Positions 1 through 7,164 of a stretch of DNA of 64,000 bases are shown piece by piece; position 1 is the first letter of the stretch; the number at the start of each line of letters is the position of its first letter. The position numbers and the translations under genes were made by a program. Under the pieces are notes generated by a model, which saw only the letters and a list, made by a program, of their open reading frames with translations, was not told where the DNA came from and ran no database searches. The DNA comes from Streptomyces sp. R41. GTDB lineage: Bacteria > Actinomycetota > Actinomycetes > Streptomycetales > Streptomycetaceae. The stretch lies in contig NZ_CP163443.1 in assembly GCF_041053055.1 (NCBI RefSeq), positions 7,857,001 through 7,921,000 on the forward strand. The letters are read 5' to 3'.

Positions 1-228
1 GTCAGTGAGCTGACCAAGCTCGCGGAGAGCAAGGGCGTCAGCCTGTCCCAGCTCGCCCTGGTCTGGCTGCTGGCGAAGAAGGACTACATCGTCCCGATCC
101 CCGGCTCGCGCAACCCCGAGCGCGTCGCGCAGAACGTCGCGGCCGCCGACCTCAAGCTGACCGCCGACGACCTCGCCCGCATCGACGAGATCGCACCCGA
201 CGGCGGCATCGGCGGACGAGGTATGTGA
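1..228 (+). CDS. aldo/keto reductase, C-terminal part (5' end outside window)
   Basis: The reading frame is open from the first base and stops at TGA 226-228, giving the last 75 residues. The motif VPIPGSRNPERVAQN is the typical C-terminal NADPH-contacting segment of the aldo/keto reductase superfamily (IPGs..xR..eN), preceded by a helix with LALVWLL. Aldo/keto reductases reduce aldehydes and ketones with NADPH in the cytoplasm. Catalytic Asp/Tyr/Lys/His lie upstream and cannot be checked, so substrate is unknown. Confidence 0.85.
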   Translation, partial: VSELTKLAESKGVSLSQLALVWLLAKKDYIVPIPGSRNPERVAQNVAAADLKLTADDLARIDEIAPDGGIGGRGM

Positions 229-311
229 CGCCCCTGCCCGCCGGCGCCTGGCTGACTGCTACGGGCAGGCAACCCGCACTCATCGTTCAACTCGTGTGTA
301 ACGGGCGCCTG

Positions 312-965
312 TTACCTGGCGGCGCGTACCAGGCGCAGGTAGCGGTCCCAGTCCCAGTACGGGCCCGGGTCGGTGTGCGTGGCACCGGGGACCTCGTGGT
401 GGCCGACGATGTGCTCGCGGTCGACGGGGATGTCGTAGCGGGCGCTGATGTCGGCCGCCAACTCGGCGGAGGCTTGGTAGGCGAAATGGGTGAACCAGCG
501 GTCCGGTGCGTCGACGAAGCCCTCGTGCTCGATGCCGATGCTGCGTTCGTTCCACTCCCGGTTGCCCGCGTGGTACGCCACGTCCGCCTCCCGGACCAGC
601 TGTGCAACGTGTCCGTCGGAGGCGCGAACCAGGTAGTGGGCAGCGGCACGGTGCCCCGGGTCCTGGAAGGCCCGGGCGGCGGCGGTGAAGCGGGACTGGG
701 TGACGTGGATGACGATGCGGTCGACGGTGTAGTCGTCGGGCCGGTCGGCGTACCGGTAGTTGGCGGCCGACGCGGCGATCCACTGGGCGGAGGAGTGGTC
801 GACAGTTCCGTTCCGGAGCGCCGCACGCTGCCCCTGGAGCGCGCCGGCGCTGACCGCCGCCCCGCCCAGGCCGACGACGAGTGCGGCCCCCGCGCCCAGG
901 AGGACGGCTCGGCGGGTGGGAGTGGGACAGGCCGATGGCGGCTGGGCGGGGTGTCTGTCGTTCAT
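312..965 (-). CDS. secreted N-acetylmuramoyl-L-alanine amidase (Amidase_2)
   Basis: A 217-residue protein from the ATG at 965; an AAGGA stretch lies about 10 bases upstream, favouring it over the ATG at 1037. The N-terminus has a twin-arginine-like signal (TRRAVLLGAG followed by a hydrophobic stretch), so export is likely. The rest is an amidase_2/PGRP fold: IVIHVTQ with the first zinc His, HYLV, SIGIEHEG, and GHHEVPGATHTDPGP with the last zinc His. Such enzymes cut the bond between muramic acid and L-alanine in peptidoglycan. No cell-wall binding domain is seen. It stands alone between an aldo/keto reductase and a divergently placed regulator. Confidence 0.88.
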   Translation of the reverse strand: MNDRHPAQPPSACPTPTRRAVLLGAGAALVVGLGGAAVSAGALQGQRAALRNGTVDHSSAQWIAASAANYRYADRPDDYTVDRIVIHVTQSRFTAAARAFQDPGHRAAAHYLVRASDGHVAQLVREADVAYHAGNREWNERSIGIEHEGFVDAPDRWFTHFAYQASAELAADISARYDIPVDREHIVGHHEVPGATHTDPGPYWDWDRYLRLVRAAR

Positions 966-1106
966 GGCGTTGCTGTCCTTGAGGCGGGAAAGGTGCGCGC
1001 CGGCCTTCTGCCGGGATTGCGGCAGAGAGCCGATCACGACGGCTTCGTGCCCTGGCAGGGCACATCGCGCCGTCCGTCTGCCGCTCGGCAGGCGTGGTTC
1101 CCGTGG

Positions 1107-1976
1107 TCAGGCGAGAGGAGGAGAGGCCGTCAGGTTCTGGTCGGCGGCCCATGAGGCGAGGATGCGCAGCCGCTCGTGGGTGGGGGAGCCGGGTGCGGCC
1201 GTCCAGACGGTGAGGTGCTGGTCGGGGTCGGTGTTGGCGGTCAGGGTGTCCCAGTCCAGGACGAGTTCGCCGACCACCGGGTGGTTGAGGGTCTTCGTGC
1301 CCACCGTGCGGGCCGCGACACGGTGGTCGCCCCACCACTGGGCGAACTGCTTGTCGCGCAGGGACAGTTCACCGACCAGCTCCATGAGGCGGGGGTCCTC
1401 GGGATACTTCGCGGCTTCCATCCGCAGCTGTGCCACGGCGAGCCGCGCCGAGGTCTCCCAGTCGGCGTACAGGGTGCGCATGGCCGGATCCGTGAAGCTG
1501 ATCCGCGGGTAGTTGCGGTGCTTCTCCGGGATCCGGGAGAAGTCGGTGACCAGCGCTGCCGCCAGCGCGTTCCAGGCCAGGATGTCCCCGCGCCGGCCCT
1601 GCACGATGGCCGGGGTGGCGGTGAGATCGTCCAGCACGCGCTGCAACTGCGGCTGGACCTTCTGCCGCCCCCGGCTGCGGGCGCGGGTGGTGGTCTTGCC
1701 GGCGAGCTGGAAGAGATAGCCGCGTTCGTCGTCATCGAGATGGAGCACCCGGGCGAGCGTGTCCAGCACGGGTGCGGACGCCTGCATACGGCCCTGTTCG
1801 AGACGCGTGTAGTAGTCGGTGCTGATGCTGGCGAGCTGGGCGACCTCTTCGCGGCGCAGCCCGGCGACCCGGCGGGGGCCACCGTTGTCGGGCAGGCCGA
1901 CGGTGCGCGGGCTCAGCTCGGCGCGGCGCTTCTTGAGGAATTCTCCCAGCTCGTTGAGGGGAACATTGCCGGTCAT
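1107..1976 (-). CDS. XRE-family regulator with MmyB-like ligand-binding domain
   Basis: From the ATG at 1976 (MTGNVPLNELG) it is 289 residues; an ATG at 1988 is an alternative. Residues about 10-75 form a helix-turn-helix (RRVAGLRREEVAQLA, then STDYYTRLEQGR), and the C-terminal two thirds match the MmyB-like domain (DILAWNALAAAL, WETSARLAVAQLR, LNHPVVGELVLDWD). This family usually controls an adjacent, divergent short-chain dehydrogenase. Here the divergent neighbour at 2186 is exactly such a gene, broken by a frameshift. The 209-bp gap between them should carry both promoters. Confidence 0.88.
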   Translation of the reverse strand: MTGNVPLNELGEFLKKRRAELSPRTVGLPDNGGPRRVAGLRREEVAQLASISTDYYTRLEQGRMQASAPVLDTLARVLHLDDDERGYLFQLAGKTTTRARSRGRQKVQPQLQRVLDDLTATPAIVQGRRGDILAWNALAAALVTDFSRIPEKHRNYPRISFTDPAMRTLYADWETSARLAVAQLRMEAAKYPEDPRLMELVGELSLRDKQFAQWWGDHRVAARTVGTKTLNHPVVGELVLDWDTLTANTDPDQHLTVWTAAPGSPTHERLRILASWAADQNLTASPPLA

Positions 1977-2185
1977 GCCGCCCAGCATGACACCGAACGC
2001 ATCAGTGGAAGGAGGGAGAGTTTCCACCCAGGATGTCTCCCTCCCCGGATGTCCTTCTCCGCTTTTCGCTCCTGCCTTGGCATGTGAGGCTCGACGTAGA
2101 GCAGCAGACACGGCCATCCCGAGCGCCGTGCAGGCAAGGTCCTCCCCAACCCTGAGCGAAGCCCCTCCACCCACAAGGACTCACC

Positions 2186-2852
2186 ATGACGACCTTCGCC
2201 CTCGTCGGCGCCGGCCCCGGCCTGGGGGCTCGCCACCGCCCGCCGCTTCGGAACCGCCGGACACACCGTCGCCCTCATCTCCCGCAGCGCCGAGAAGCTG
2301 GACGGGCTGACCGCCGAGCTGGCCCGCGACGGCATCCGGGCGCGGGGCTTCACCGCCGACGTACTCGACCTCGCGTCACTGCACGCGGCCCTGTACGCGG
2401 CGGCAGCCGCCCTGGGGCCCATCGAGATCCTGCAGTACAGCCCCGTACCCCGCGCCGACTTCATGAAGCCGGTCCTGGAGACGACCGCCGACGACCTCGA
2501 CGCGCTCCTCGCCTTCTCCGTCAAGGGCCCAGTCGCCGCGGTGAACGCCGTCCTGCCCGGCATGCGCCAACTCGGCCGCGGCACCCTGCTGTTCGTCAAC
2601 GGCGGCAGCGCCGTACGCCCCAACCCGAAGGTCGCCGGCACCTCGGTCGCCTTCGCCGCCGAGAGCGCCTACGCCCGCATGCTGCACGACGCCCTCGCTC
2701 CGGAGAACATCCACGCCGCCCAGTTGATCATCCCGGGAGCCATCCGCCCCGACGCTGAGCAGAGCAGCCCTGAGGCGCTGGCCCACCGCCTGTACGACAT
2801 CCACCTCAAGCGCGACGGCTTCCGCCACTACGCCGAGCCCCTGCCCTACTGA
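2186..2852 (+). pseudogene. short-chain dehydrogenase, frameshifted in a G run
   Basis: ATG 2186 (preceded by AAGGA) starts MTTFALVGAGPGLG, the NAD(P)-binding motif. The run GGGGG at 2224-2228 then shifts the frame. Dropping one G restores LATARRFGTAGHTVALISRS and an uninterrupted SDR reading through VFAAESAYARML to TGA 2850-2852, about 221 residues. One extra base therefore separates this from an intact gene. It may be a real inactivation, strain phase variation in the G tract, or a sequencing error. Its partner regulator lies divergently upstream. The YxxxK-like site appears as SAYARML rather than a clean YxxxK, so even the repaired protein could be an atypical SDR. Confidence 0.8.
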
Positions 2853-2868
2853 CGCCCCGGAGGATGCC

Positions 2869-3390
2869 GTGAGCCCGACCACCCGTTCCAGCCTTGCCCG
2901 CGCCGTCCCGACCGCCTTGCTGCTTGCAGTGACCGCCTGTACCGACGAGGCGCCCCCGTCCCCGTCTTCCTCGCCCTTCGCGGCACAGCGAACGCCGACC
3001 GCCACGGCACCAGCCTCACCGTCCGATGACAAGGGCACCGTTATGCACATCCGGCTCACCATCGACGGCCACCGGGTCGACGCCACCTTGAACGACAGCG
3101 CCACGGCCCGCGACTTCGCCGCCCTCCTCCCGCTCACGCTGAACCTGAGCGACTTCCACGGGACCGAGAAGATCGCCGACCTACCCCGTCGGCTGTCCAC
3201 CTCCGGCGCCCCGGACGCCGCCGAAGCCAAGCCCGGTGACCTGGCGTACTACGCGCCCTGGGGCAACCTGGCCCTCTTCTGCCGAGGCAGCGGCTCCAGC
3301 GACGCCGGCCTGATCATCCTCGGCAGCGTGCACGGTGACACCGAACGCCTCGCCACCGCCACCGAGGTCACCATCGAAGCAGCTTCCTGA
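2869..3390 (+). CDS. lipoprotein with cyclophilin-like domain
   Basis: GTG start at 2869 with a GGAGG element 6-10 bases upstream; 173 residues. The N-terminus is a lipoprotein signal (LLLAVTAC lipobox, Cys near residue 24), followed by a Ser/Pro/Thr-rich linker. From about residue 58 the sequence (MHIRLTIDGHRVDATL, DFAALLPLTL, GDLAYYAPWGNLALFCRG) matches the small cyclophilin-like fold family found in bacteria, with no evident prolyl isomerase site. The protein should sit on the outer face of the membrane. It lies 17 bases after the frameshifted SDR and 30 bases before another SDR, so the three are probably co-transcribed. Confidence 0.8.
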   Translation: MSPTTRSSLARAVPTALLLAVTACTDEAPPSPSSSPFAAQRTPTATAPASPSDDKGTVMHIRLTIDGHRVDATLNDSATARDFAALLPLTLNLSDFHGTEKIADLPRRLSTSGAPDAAEAKPGDLAYYAPWGNLALFCRGSGSSDAGLIILGSVHGDTERLATATEVTIEAAS

Positions 3391-3420
3391 CCCGGCGCAC
3401 TCTCAACGGGAGAAACGCAC

Positions 3421-4188
3421 GTGAACCCCACCTACGACTTCACCGGCCAGGTCGCCCTCGTCACCGGCGCCGGATCCGGCATGGGCCTGGCGACCGCCCG
3501 CGCCTTCGCCGCATCCGGGGCCGCTGTCGCCCTGACCGACATCGACGAAGCCGCCCTGGACGCGGCCGTCAAGGAACTCACCGACTCCGGCCACCGAGCA
3601 CTCGCCCTCACCTGCGACGTCAGCGACGAGGACCAGGTGGCTGCCGCGGTCGACCGGACCGTCGAGACGTTCGGTCGCCTGGACATGGCCTACAACAACG
3701 CCGGCATCCAGATCCCGCCCAGCGACGCCGCCGACGAACCTGCCGAGAGGTTCGACCGGGTCAACGCGATCAACCTCCGCGGCGTGTGGGCCTGCATGAA
3801 GCACGAGCTGCGGCACATGCGCGCCCAGGGCAGCGGCGCCATCGTCAACTGCTCCTCCCTCGGCGGCCTGGTCGGCCTCCCCGGCCGCGCCTCCTACCAC
3901 GCCTCCAAGCACGGCGTGATCGGCCTGACCACCAGCGCGGCCCTGGAGTACGCCCCGCGCGGCATCCGCATCAACGCCGTCTGCCCCGGCACCATCGACA
4001 CCCCGATGGTCAGCGACATGATCGCCAAAGGGGAGCTGGATCGAGCCGAGGCCGAGGCCAACCAGCCCATCAATCGCCTCGGTACGGCCGAGGAGATCGC
4101 CCAGACGGTCCTGTGGCTGTGCAGCCCGGGAGCCGGTTTCGTCGTAGGTGTCGCCCTCCCCGTCGACGGCGGCTACGTCGCCCGATAG
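3421..4188 (+). CDS. SDR family oxidoreductase
   Basis: GTG start at 3421 after a GGGAG element; 255 residues, the classical SDR length. It has TGAGSGMG for cofactor binding, NNAG (as YNNAGI), catalytic Ser in NCSSLGG, YHASK as the YxxxK pair, and the C-terminal PVDGGYVAR. Asp-rich DIDEA after the second strand suggests NAD(H) preference. Closest to the glucose-1-dehydrogenase/3-oxoacyl reductase type subgroup, but substrate cannot be told from sequence. It ends an apparent three-gene unit and is followed at once by a hairpin terminator. Confidence 0.88.
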   Translation: MNPTYDFTGQVALVTGAGSGMGLATARAFAASGAAVALTDIDEAALDAAVKELTDSGHRALALTCDVSDEDQVAAAVDRTVETFGRLDMAYNNAGIQIPPSDAADEPAERFDRVNAINLRGVWACMKHELRHMRAQGSGAIVNCSSLGGLVGLPGRASYHASKHGVIGLTTSAALEYAPRGIRINAVCPGTIDTPMVSDMIAKGELDRAEAEANQPINRLGTAEEIAQTVLWLCSPGAGFVVGVALPVDGGYVAR

Positions 4189-4192
4189 CAGC

Positions 4193-4230
4193 GTGGGAGC
4201 CGCCGTCATGCAACCGACGACGGCTCCCAC
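4193..4230 (+). terminator. hairpin terminator after SDR
   Basis: A 15-bp stem (GTGGGAGCCGCCGTC pairing with GACGACGGCTCCCAC, one mismatch) with an 8-base loop lies five bases after the SDR stop. There is no U-tract, as is common in Streptomyces. Confidence 0.7.
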
Positions 4231-4292
4231 GGCAGCATCAGACATCAGCAGACGGCAAAAGGCCGGCCAGTGCGGCAGTGCCCGGGTCGCAC

Positions 4293-4449
4293 CTCTCGGC
4301 GCCCAGCCGCCTGGCGGCGAGCACCGCCGAGAGGCCGACCGCGCCGTCGCCGACGACCGTGACAGTCGTACGTTCGTTGATGCCCGCGGTGACCGCGCAG
4401 GATGGCCGGTGCAGAACACGTCGGCCCCGTACATGACTTTCGCTCGCAC
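4293..4449 (-). pseudogene. zinc alcohol dehydrogenase remnant with internal deletion
   Basis: Reading leftwards from GTG 4449 gives MRAKVMYGA, the start of a zinc-type alcohol dehydrogenase, directly joined to DVFCTGHP, which in the family sits about 150 residues later. After a one-base frame change it continues AVTAGINERTTVTVVGDG and AVGLSAVLAARRLGAER, the Rossmann motif. Homology stops near 4293. The catalytic domain has been deleted and the C-terminus lost, so this is a dead fragment. Confidence 0.78.
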
Positions 4450-4472
4450 GGTCCCGCTCTCCTTGAGGTGGT

Positions 4473-4886
4473 TCAGCGGGTGCTGTTGCGCGGCGCGTTG
4501 TAGGTCGCGTCGTCGACCTTCTCCAGCCAGGTCGTTTCCGGGCTTCCGTCACCGGCGCCCTCCCACAGGGCCAGGTGCTCCATGAAGTGCTCGGGAGCGG
4601 CGCCGTGCCAGTGCTCCTCGCCGGGCGGGGTGTGGACGGTGTCGCCCGGGTGGGCCTCGAACACGGTGCCGTCACGCGTGCCGATCAGGGCGACGCCGGA
4701 GACGATGTGCAGGGCCTGGCCCAGCGCGTGGGAGTGCCAGTCGGTGCGGGCGCAGGGCGCGAACCGCACCAGGTTGGCACGCATCCGGGACGGCTCCTGA
4801 CCCGCGTAGATCACGTCGAACCAGACATCGCCGGTGAACCAGTCGGCCGGAGCCTTGACGGTGGGCTGCTTCTTGAGGAGTTCCAT
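4473..4886 (-). CDS. cupin domain protein
   Basis: ATG 4886, 137 residues. It carries a single cupin barrel: ARTDWHSHALGQALHIVSG gives the two His and Gln/His metal-site positions of motif 1, and HPGDTVHTPPGEEHWHGAAP gives motif 2. The C-terminus (HLALWEGAGDGSPETTWLEK) is typical of small cupins annotated as (R)-mandelonitrile-lyase-like or carboxymuconolactone-associated, but function is not established. It lies between two decayed gene remnants, suggesting a once larger oxidoreductase operon. Confidence 0.85.
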   Translation of the reverse strand: MELLKKQPTVKAPADWFTGDVWFDVIYAGQEPSRMRANLVRFAPCARTDWHSHALGQALHIVSGVALIGTRDGTVFEAHPGDTVHTPPGEEHWHGAAPEHFMEHLALWEGAGDGSPETTWLEKVDDATYNAPRNSTR

Positions 4887-4909
4887 GGTGCCGTTCCGTG
4901 AAGAGGGGG

Positions 4910-4993
4910 TCAGGCCGAGGCGTTGCCTTCGACGATGTCCTTGAGCCGGGTGATGGTGCTCATGGCGCTGGGCCATCCGGCGTAGAAGCCGGA
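4910..4993 (-). pseudogene. possible SRPBCC (AHSA1-type) C-terminal remnant
   Basis: The minus strand encodes FYAGWPSAMSTITRLKDI then VEGNASA and a stop at 4910-4912. The GWPxxxxxLxxLxxxxEG pattern resembles the last helix of AHSA1-type SRPBCC proteins. Nothing upstream of about 4993 continues the frame. The rest of 4887-5106 holds no recognisable gene; it looks like scrambled coding sequence. Confidence 0.35.
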
Positions 4994-5106
4994 TCACCCC
5001 ATCGGCGCCGTCGCCCTCTGGTTCGTGCTGGGCGTGCCGCCGCCCTGGCCCTCGTCGAGTTCGTCGACGACCGGGCACCGCACCTCGCGAGCACCATCGG
5101 GAGCGG

Positions 5107-5793
5107 TCAGCGCGGCGCGGGCGGCGGTGTGGGGCGTACGAGCCCTGACTGATAGGCGATCACGACCAGTTGGGCGCGGTCGCGGGCGTTGAGCTTCGTC
5201 ATGGCGCGGTGGATGTGGGTGCGTACGGTCAAGGGGCTGACGACGAGCTGCTCGGCGATCTCGGTGTTGGACAGGCCCTCCGCGGCCAGGGCCATCACCT
5301 CTCGTTCGCGGGCGGTGAGCGCGTCGAGGGACTCGGGGAGCGCCAGCGGATCGGCGGGGGCCGGAGCGGTGAGGAAGCGGGCGATGAGGGCGCGGGTGGC
5401 GACAGGGGAGAGCAGGGCGTCGCCGGAGGCCACGGTGCGGAGGCCGTCCAGGAGGGCGTCGGCGCCCACGTCCTTGCCGAGAAAGCCGCTCGCACCGGCG
5501 CGCACGGCCTGCGCGACGTACTCGTCGATCTCGAACGTGGTCAGGATGAGGACCCGCGTGGTCGACAGGTCCGGGTCGGCACAGATGGCGGCGGTGGCGG
5601 TGAGACCGTCCGTGCCGGGCATACGGATGTCCATGAGAACGACGTCGGGGTGGTGCACGCGCGCGAGTTCGACCGCTTCCTTGCCGTCGGTGGCCTCGGC
5701 GACCACCTCCAGATCGTCGCAGGAGTCGATCAGGATCCGGAAGGTGGCCCGCAGCAGGGCCTGGTCGTCGGCGAGCAGTACGCGGATGGTCAT
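5107..5793 (-). CDS. NarL/LuxR-family response regulator
   Basis: ATG 5793, 228 residues. The receiver domain (residues 1-120) has the acidic pair DD at 9-10, phospho-acceptor Asp55 in VVLMDIRMPG, Thr in LTTF and Lys in FLGKDV. A LuxR-type helix-turn-helix follows (LTAREREVMALAAEGLSN, TEIAEQLVVSPLTVRTH). It lies 77 bases downstream of a HisKA_3 histidine kinase on the same strand, its probable partner. The next upstream operon on the same strand is an MMPL exporter, a likely but unproven target. Confidence 0.93.
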   Translation of the reverse strand: MTIRVLLADDQALLRATFRILIDSCDDLEVVAEATDGKEAVELARVHHPDVVLMDIRMPGTDGLTATAAICADPDLSTTRVLILTTFEIDEYVAQAVRAGASGFLGKDVGADALLDGLRTVASGDALLSPVATRALIARFLTAPAPADPLALPESLDALTAREREVMALAAEGLSNTEIAEQLVVSPLTVRTHIHRAMTKLNARDRAQLVVIAYQSGLVRPTPPPAPR

Positions 5794-5870
5794 CTGGGGC
5801 GGTCTTCTTCCGAGGTCGGGGGCTGGGGAGGACTGAGGGATCCTCGGCCGAGGGCCAGGGATGCTCGGTT

Positions 5871-7052
5871 CTACGTGCGGATCGGCAGTTCGGTGGTGAC
5901 GGTGAAGCCGCCCTCGGGGCGGTGCCCCGCCTGAAGCCGGCCGCCGACCGACTGGGCGCGCTCCCGCATGCCCATGAGACCGAAGCCGCCGCTCGGAGAA
6001 GGGGCGGCGGGGGCCGGGGCGTCGCCGTCGTCGCTGACCGTGATGGTCATGTGGTCGTGGGTGTAGGCCAGCTTGACGTGCGCCGTCTTCGCGGCGGCGT
6101 GCTTGGCGACGTTGGTGAGCGCCTCCTGCACGATCCGGTACGCCGTCAGGTCCACGCCCGGTGACAGCGGCTGCTCCTGCCCATCGGTGGAGACGGTGAC
6201 CGTGAGCCCGGCGGCCGCGAACGCGGTGGTGAGATCGGTGAGCTGCCCGAGACCGGGCGCCGGTTCCAGGGGCGCGTCGAGGTCGTTCGCCTGGCGCAGC
6301 AGGCCGACGGTGGCCTTGAGTTCGCGCAGTGCCGAGGACGTGGTGCCGGCCAGGTCGTCGAGGATCCGCTGGACCTGGTCGGGATGGGTGCGCGTGAGAT
6401 GTGCGGCGGTGCCCGCGAGGGCGTTGGCCAGCGCCATGTGGTGGGCGACGACGTCGTGCAGTTCGCGGGCGATGCGCATGCGCTCCTCGGCGACCCGGTG
6501 CCGTGCCTCTTCCTCACGGGTGCGCTCGGCGTACTCGGCGCGGGCGTGCGCGGCCTCCAGGTAGGCGCCCCGGAGCCGGGTCGCGGTGCCCATGGCGACC
6601 GGTGTCACCACCCAGAAGGCGGGGCCGATCGTCTTGAGGGCCCAGGGGTGGCCGTAGTGGTCGCTGGTCATCGCCGTGGTCACCAGCAGGACGACGGCGC
6701 CGAAGAGGGCGATTCGTGCCGTCCTGCGGTCGGTGCACTTGGCGAGCGTGTAGAGCGCGAGCATGAGCGGCGCGAGCAGCAGGGGGGTGATCAGATAGCC
6801 CAAGGCGCTGGCGGTGTTGGCGCAGACGGCCGTCACGGCCACGACGGTGCGCGGGTGGCTACTACGCCACCACAGGGCCACGCAGCCGACGCCGCCCAGA
6901 ATCGCGCCCGGCCACCAGGGGATCTGGTCGCCGGACGGTGCCCTCAGGCTCGTCGCACTGCCGAGGGCGGTGACGAGGAACACCTGCACGATGACCATCA
7001 CGTCGACGAAGCGCGGATGGTCCTCCACGTATCGCTTCAAGCTGGTGATCAT
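5871..7052 (-). CDS. sensor histidine kinase (HisKA_3)
   Basis: ATG 7052, 393 residues. Four to five hydrophobic segments span residues 15-155, with a short extracytoplasmic portion, so the signal is probably sensed in the membrane. The dimerisation helix carries the phospho-acceptor His199 in ARELHDVVAHHM. The HATPase_c domain has the N box (RIVQEALTNVAKHA), DDGD and GGFGLMGMRER. It belongs to the NarX/DesK-like family typical of Streptomyces two-component pairs. It is transcribed with the response regulator at 5107-5793. Confidence 0.92.
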   Translation of the reverse strand: MITSLKRYVEDHPRFVDVMVIVQVFLVTALGSATSLRAPSGDQIPWWPGAILGGVGCVALWWRSSHPRTVVAVTAVCANTASALGYLITPLLLAPLMLALYTLAKCTDRRTARIALFGAVVLLVTTAMTSDHYGHPWALKTIGPAFWVVTPVAMGTATRLRGAYLEAAHARAEYAERTREEEARHRVAEERMRIARELHDVVAHHMALANALAGTAAHLTRTHPDQVQRILDDLAGTTSSALRELKATVGLLRQANDLDAPLEPAPGLGQLTDLTTAFAAAGLTVTVSTDGQEQPLSPGVDLTAYRIVQEALTNVAKHAAAKTAHVKLAYTHDHMTITVSDDGDAPAPAAPSPSGGFGLMGMRERAQSVGGRLQAGHRPEGGFTVTTELPIRT

Positions 7053-7113
7053 CGGGTCTCCCGGTCGGGTGAGCTGCGTCCATCGTGGGCGCGTTGGTGC
7101 GGAATGGGCCGGT

Positions 7114-7145
7114 GAGGGCCGCCCGTGCTGCCACGGGCGGCCCTC
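7114..7145 (-). terminator. perfect 14-bp hairpin after MMPL gene
   Basis: GAGGGCCGCCCGTG (7114-7127) pairs perfectly with CACGGGCGGCCCTC (7132-7145) around a 4-base loop. It sits 20 bases after the MMPL stop and separates that gene from the two-component pair, which therefore has its own promoter. Confidence 0.75.
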
Positions 7146-7164
7146 GGCGCGGGCGGGGGAGTGG

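Noticed and set aside
2186..2852. Programmed ribosomal frameshift in the SDR gene
   Set aside because: The G5 run lacks a slippery heptamer and stimulatory structure, and SDRs are not known to use frameshifting; mutation or sequencing error is simpler.
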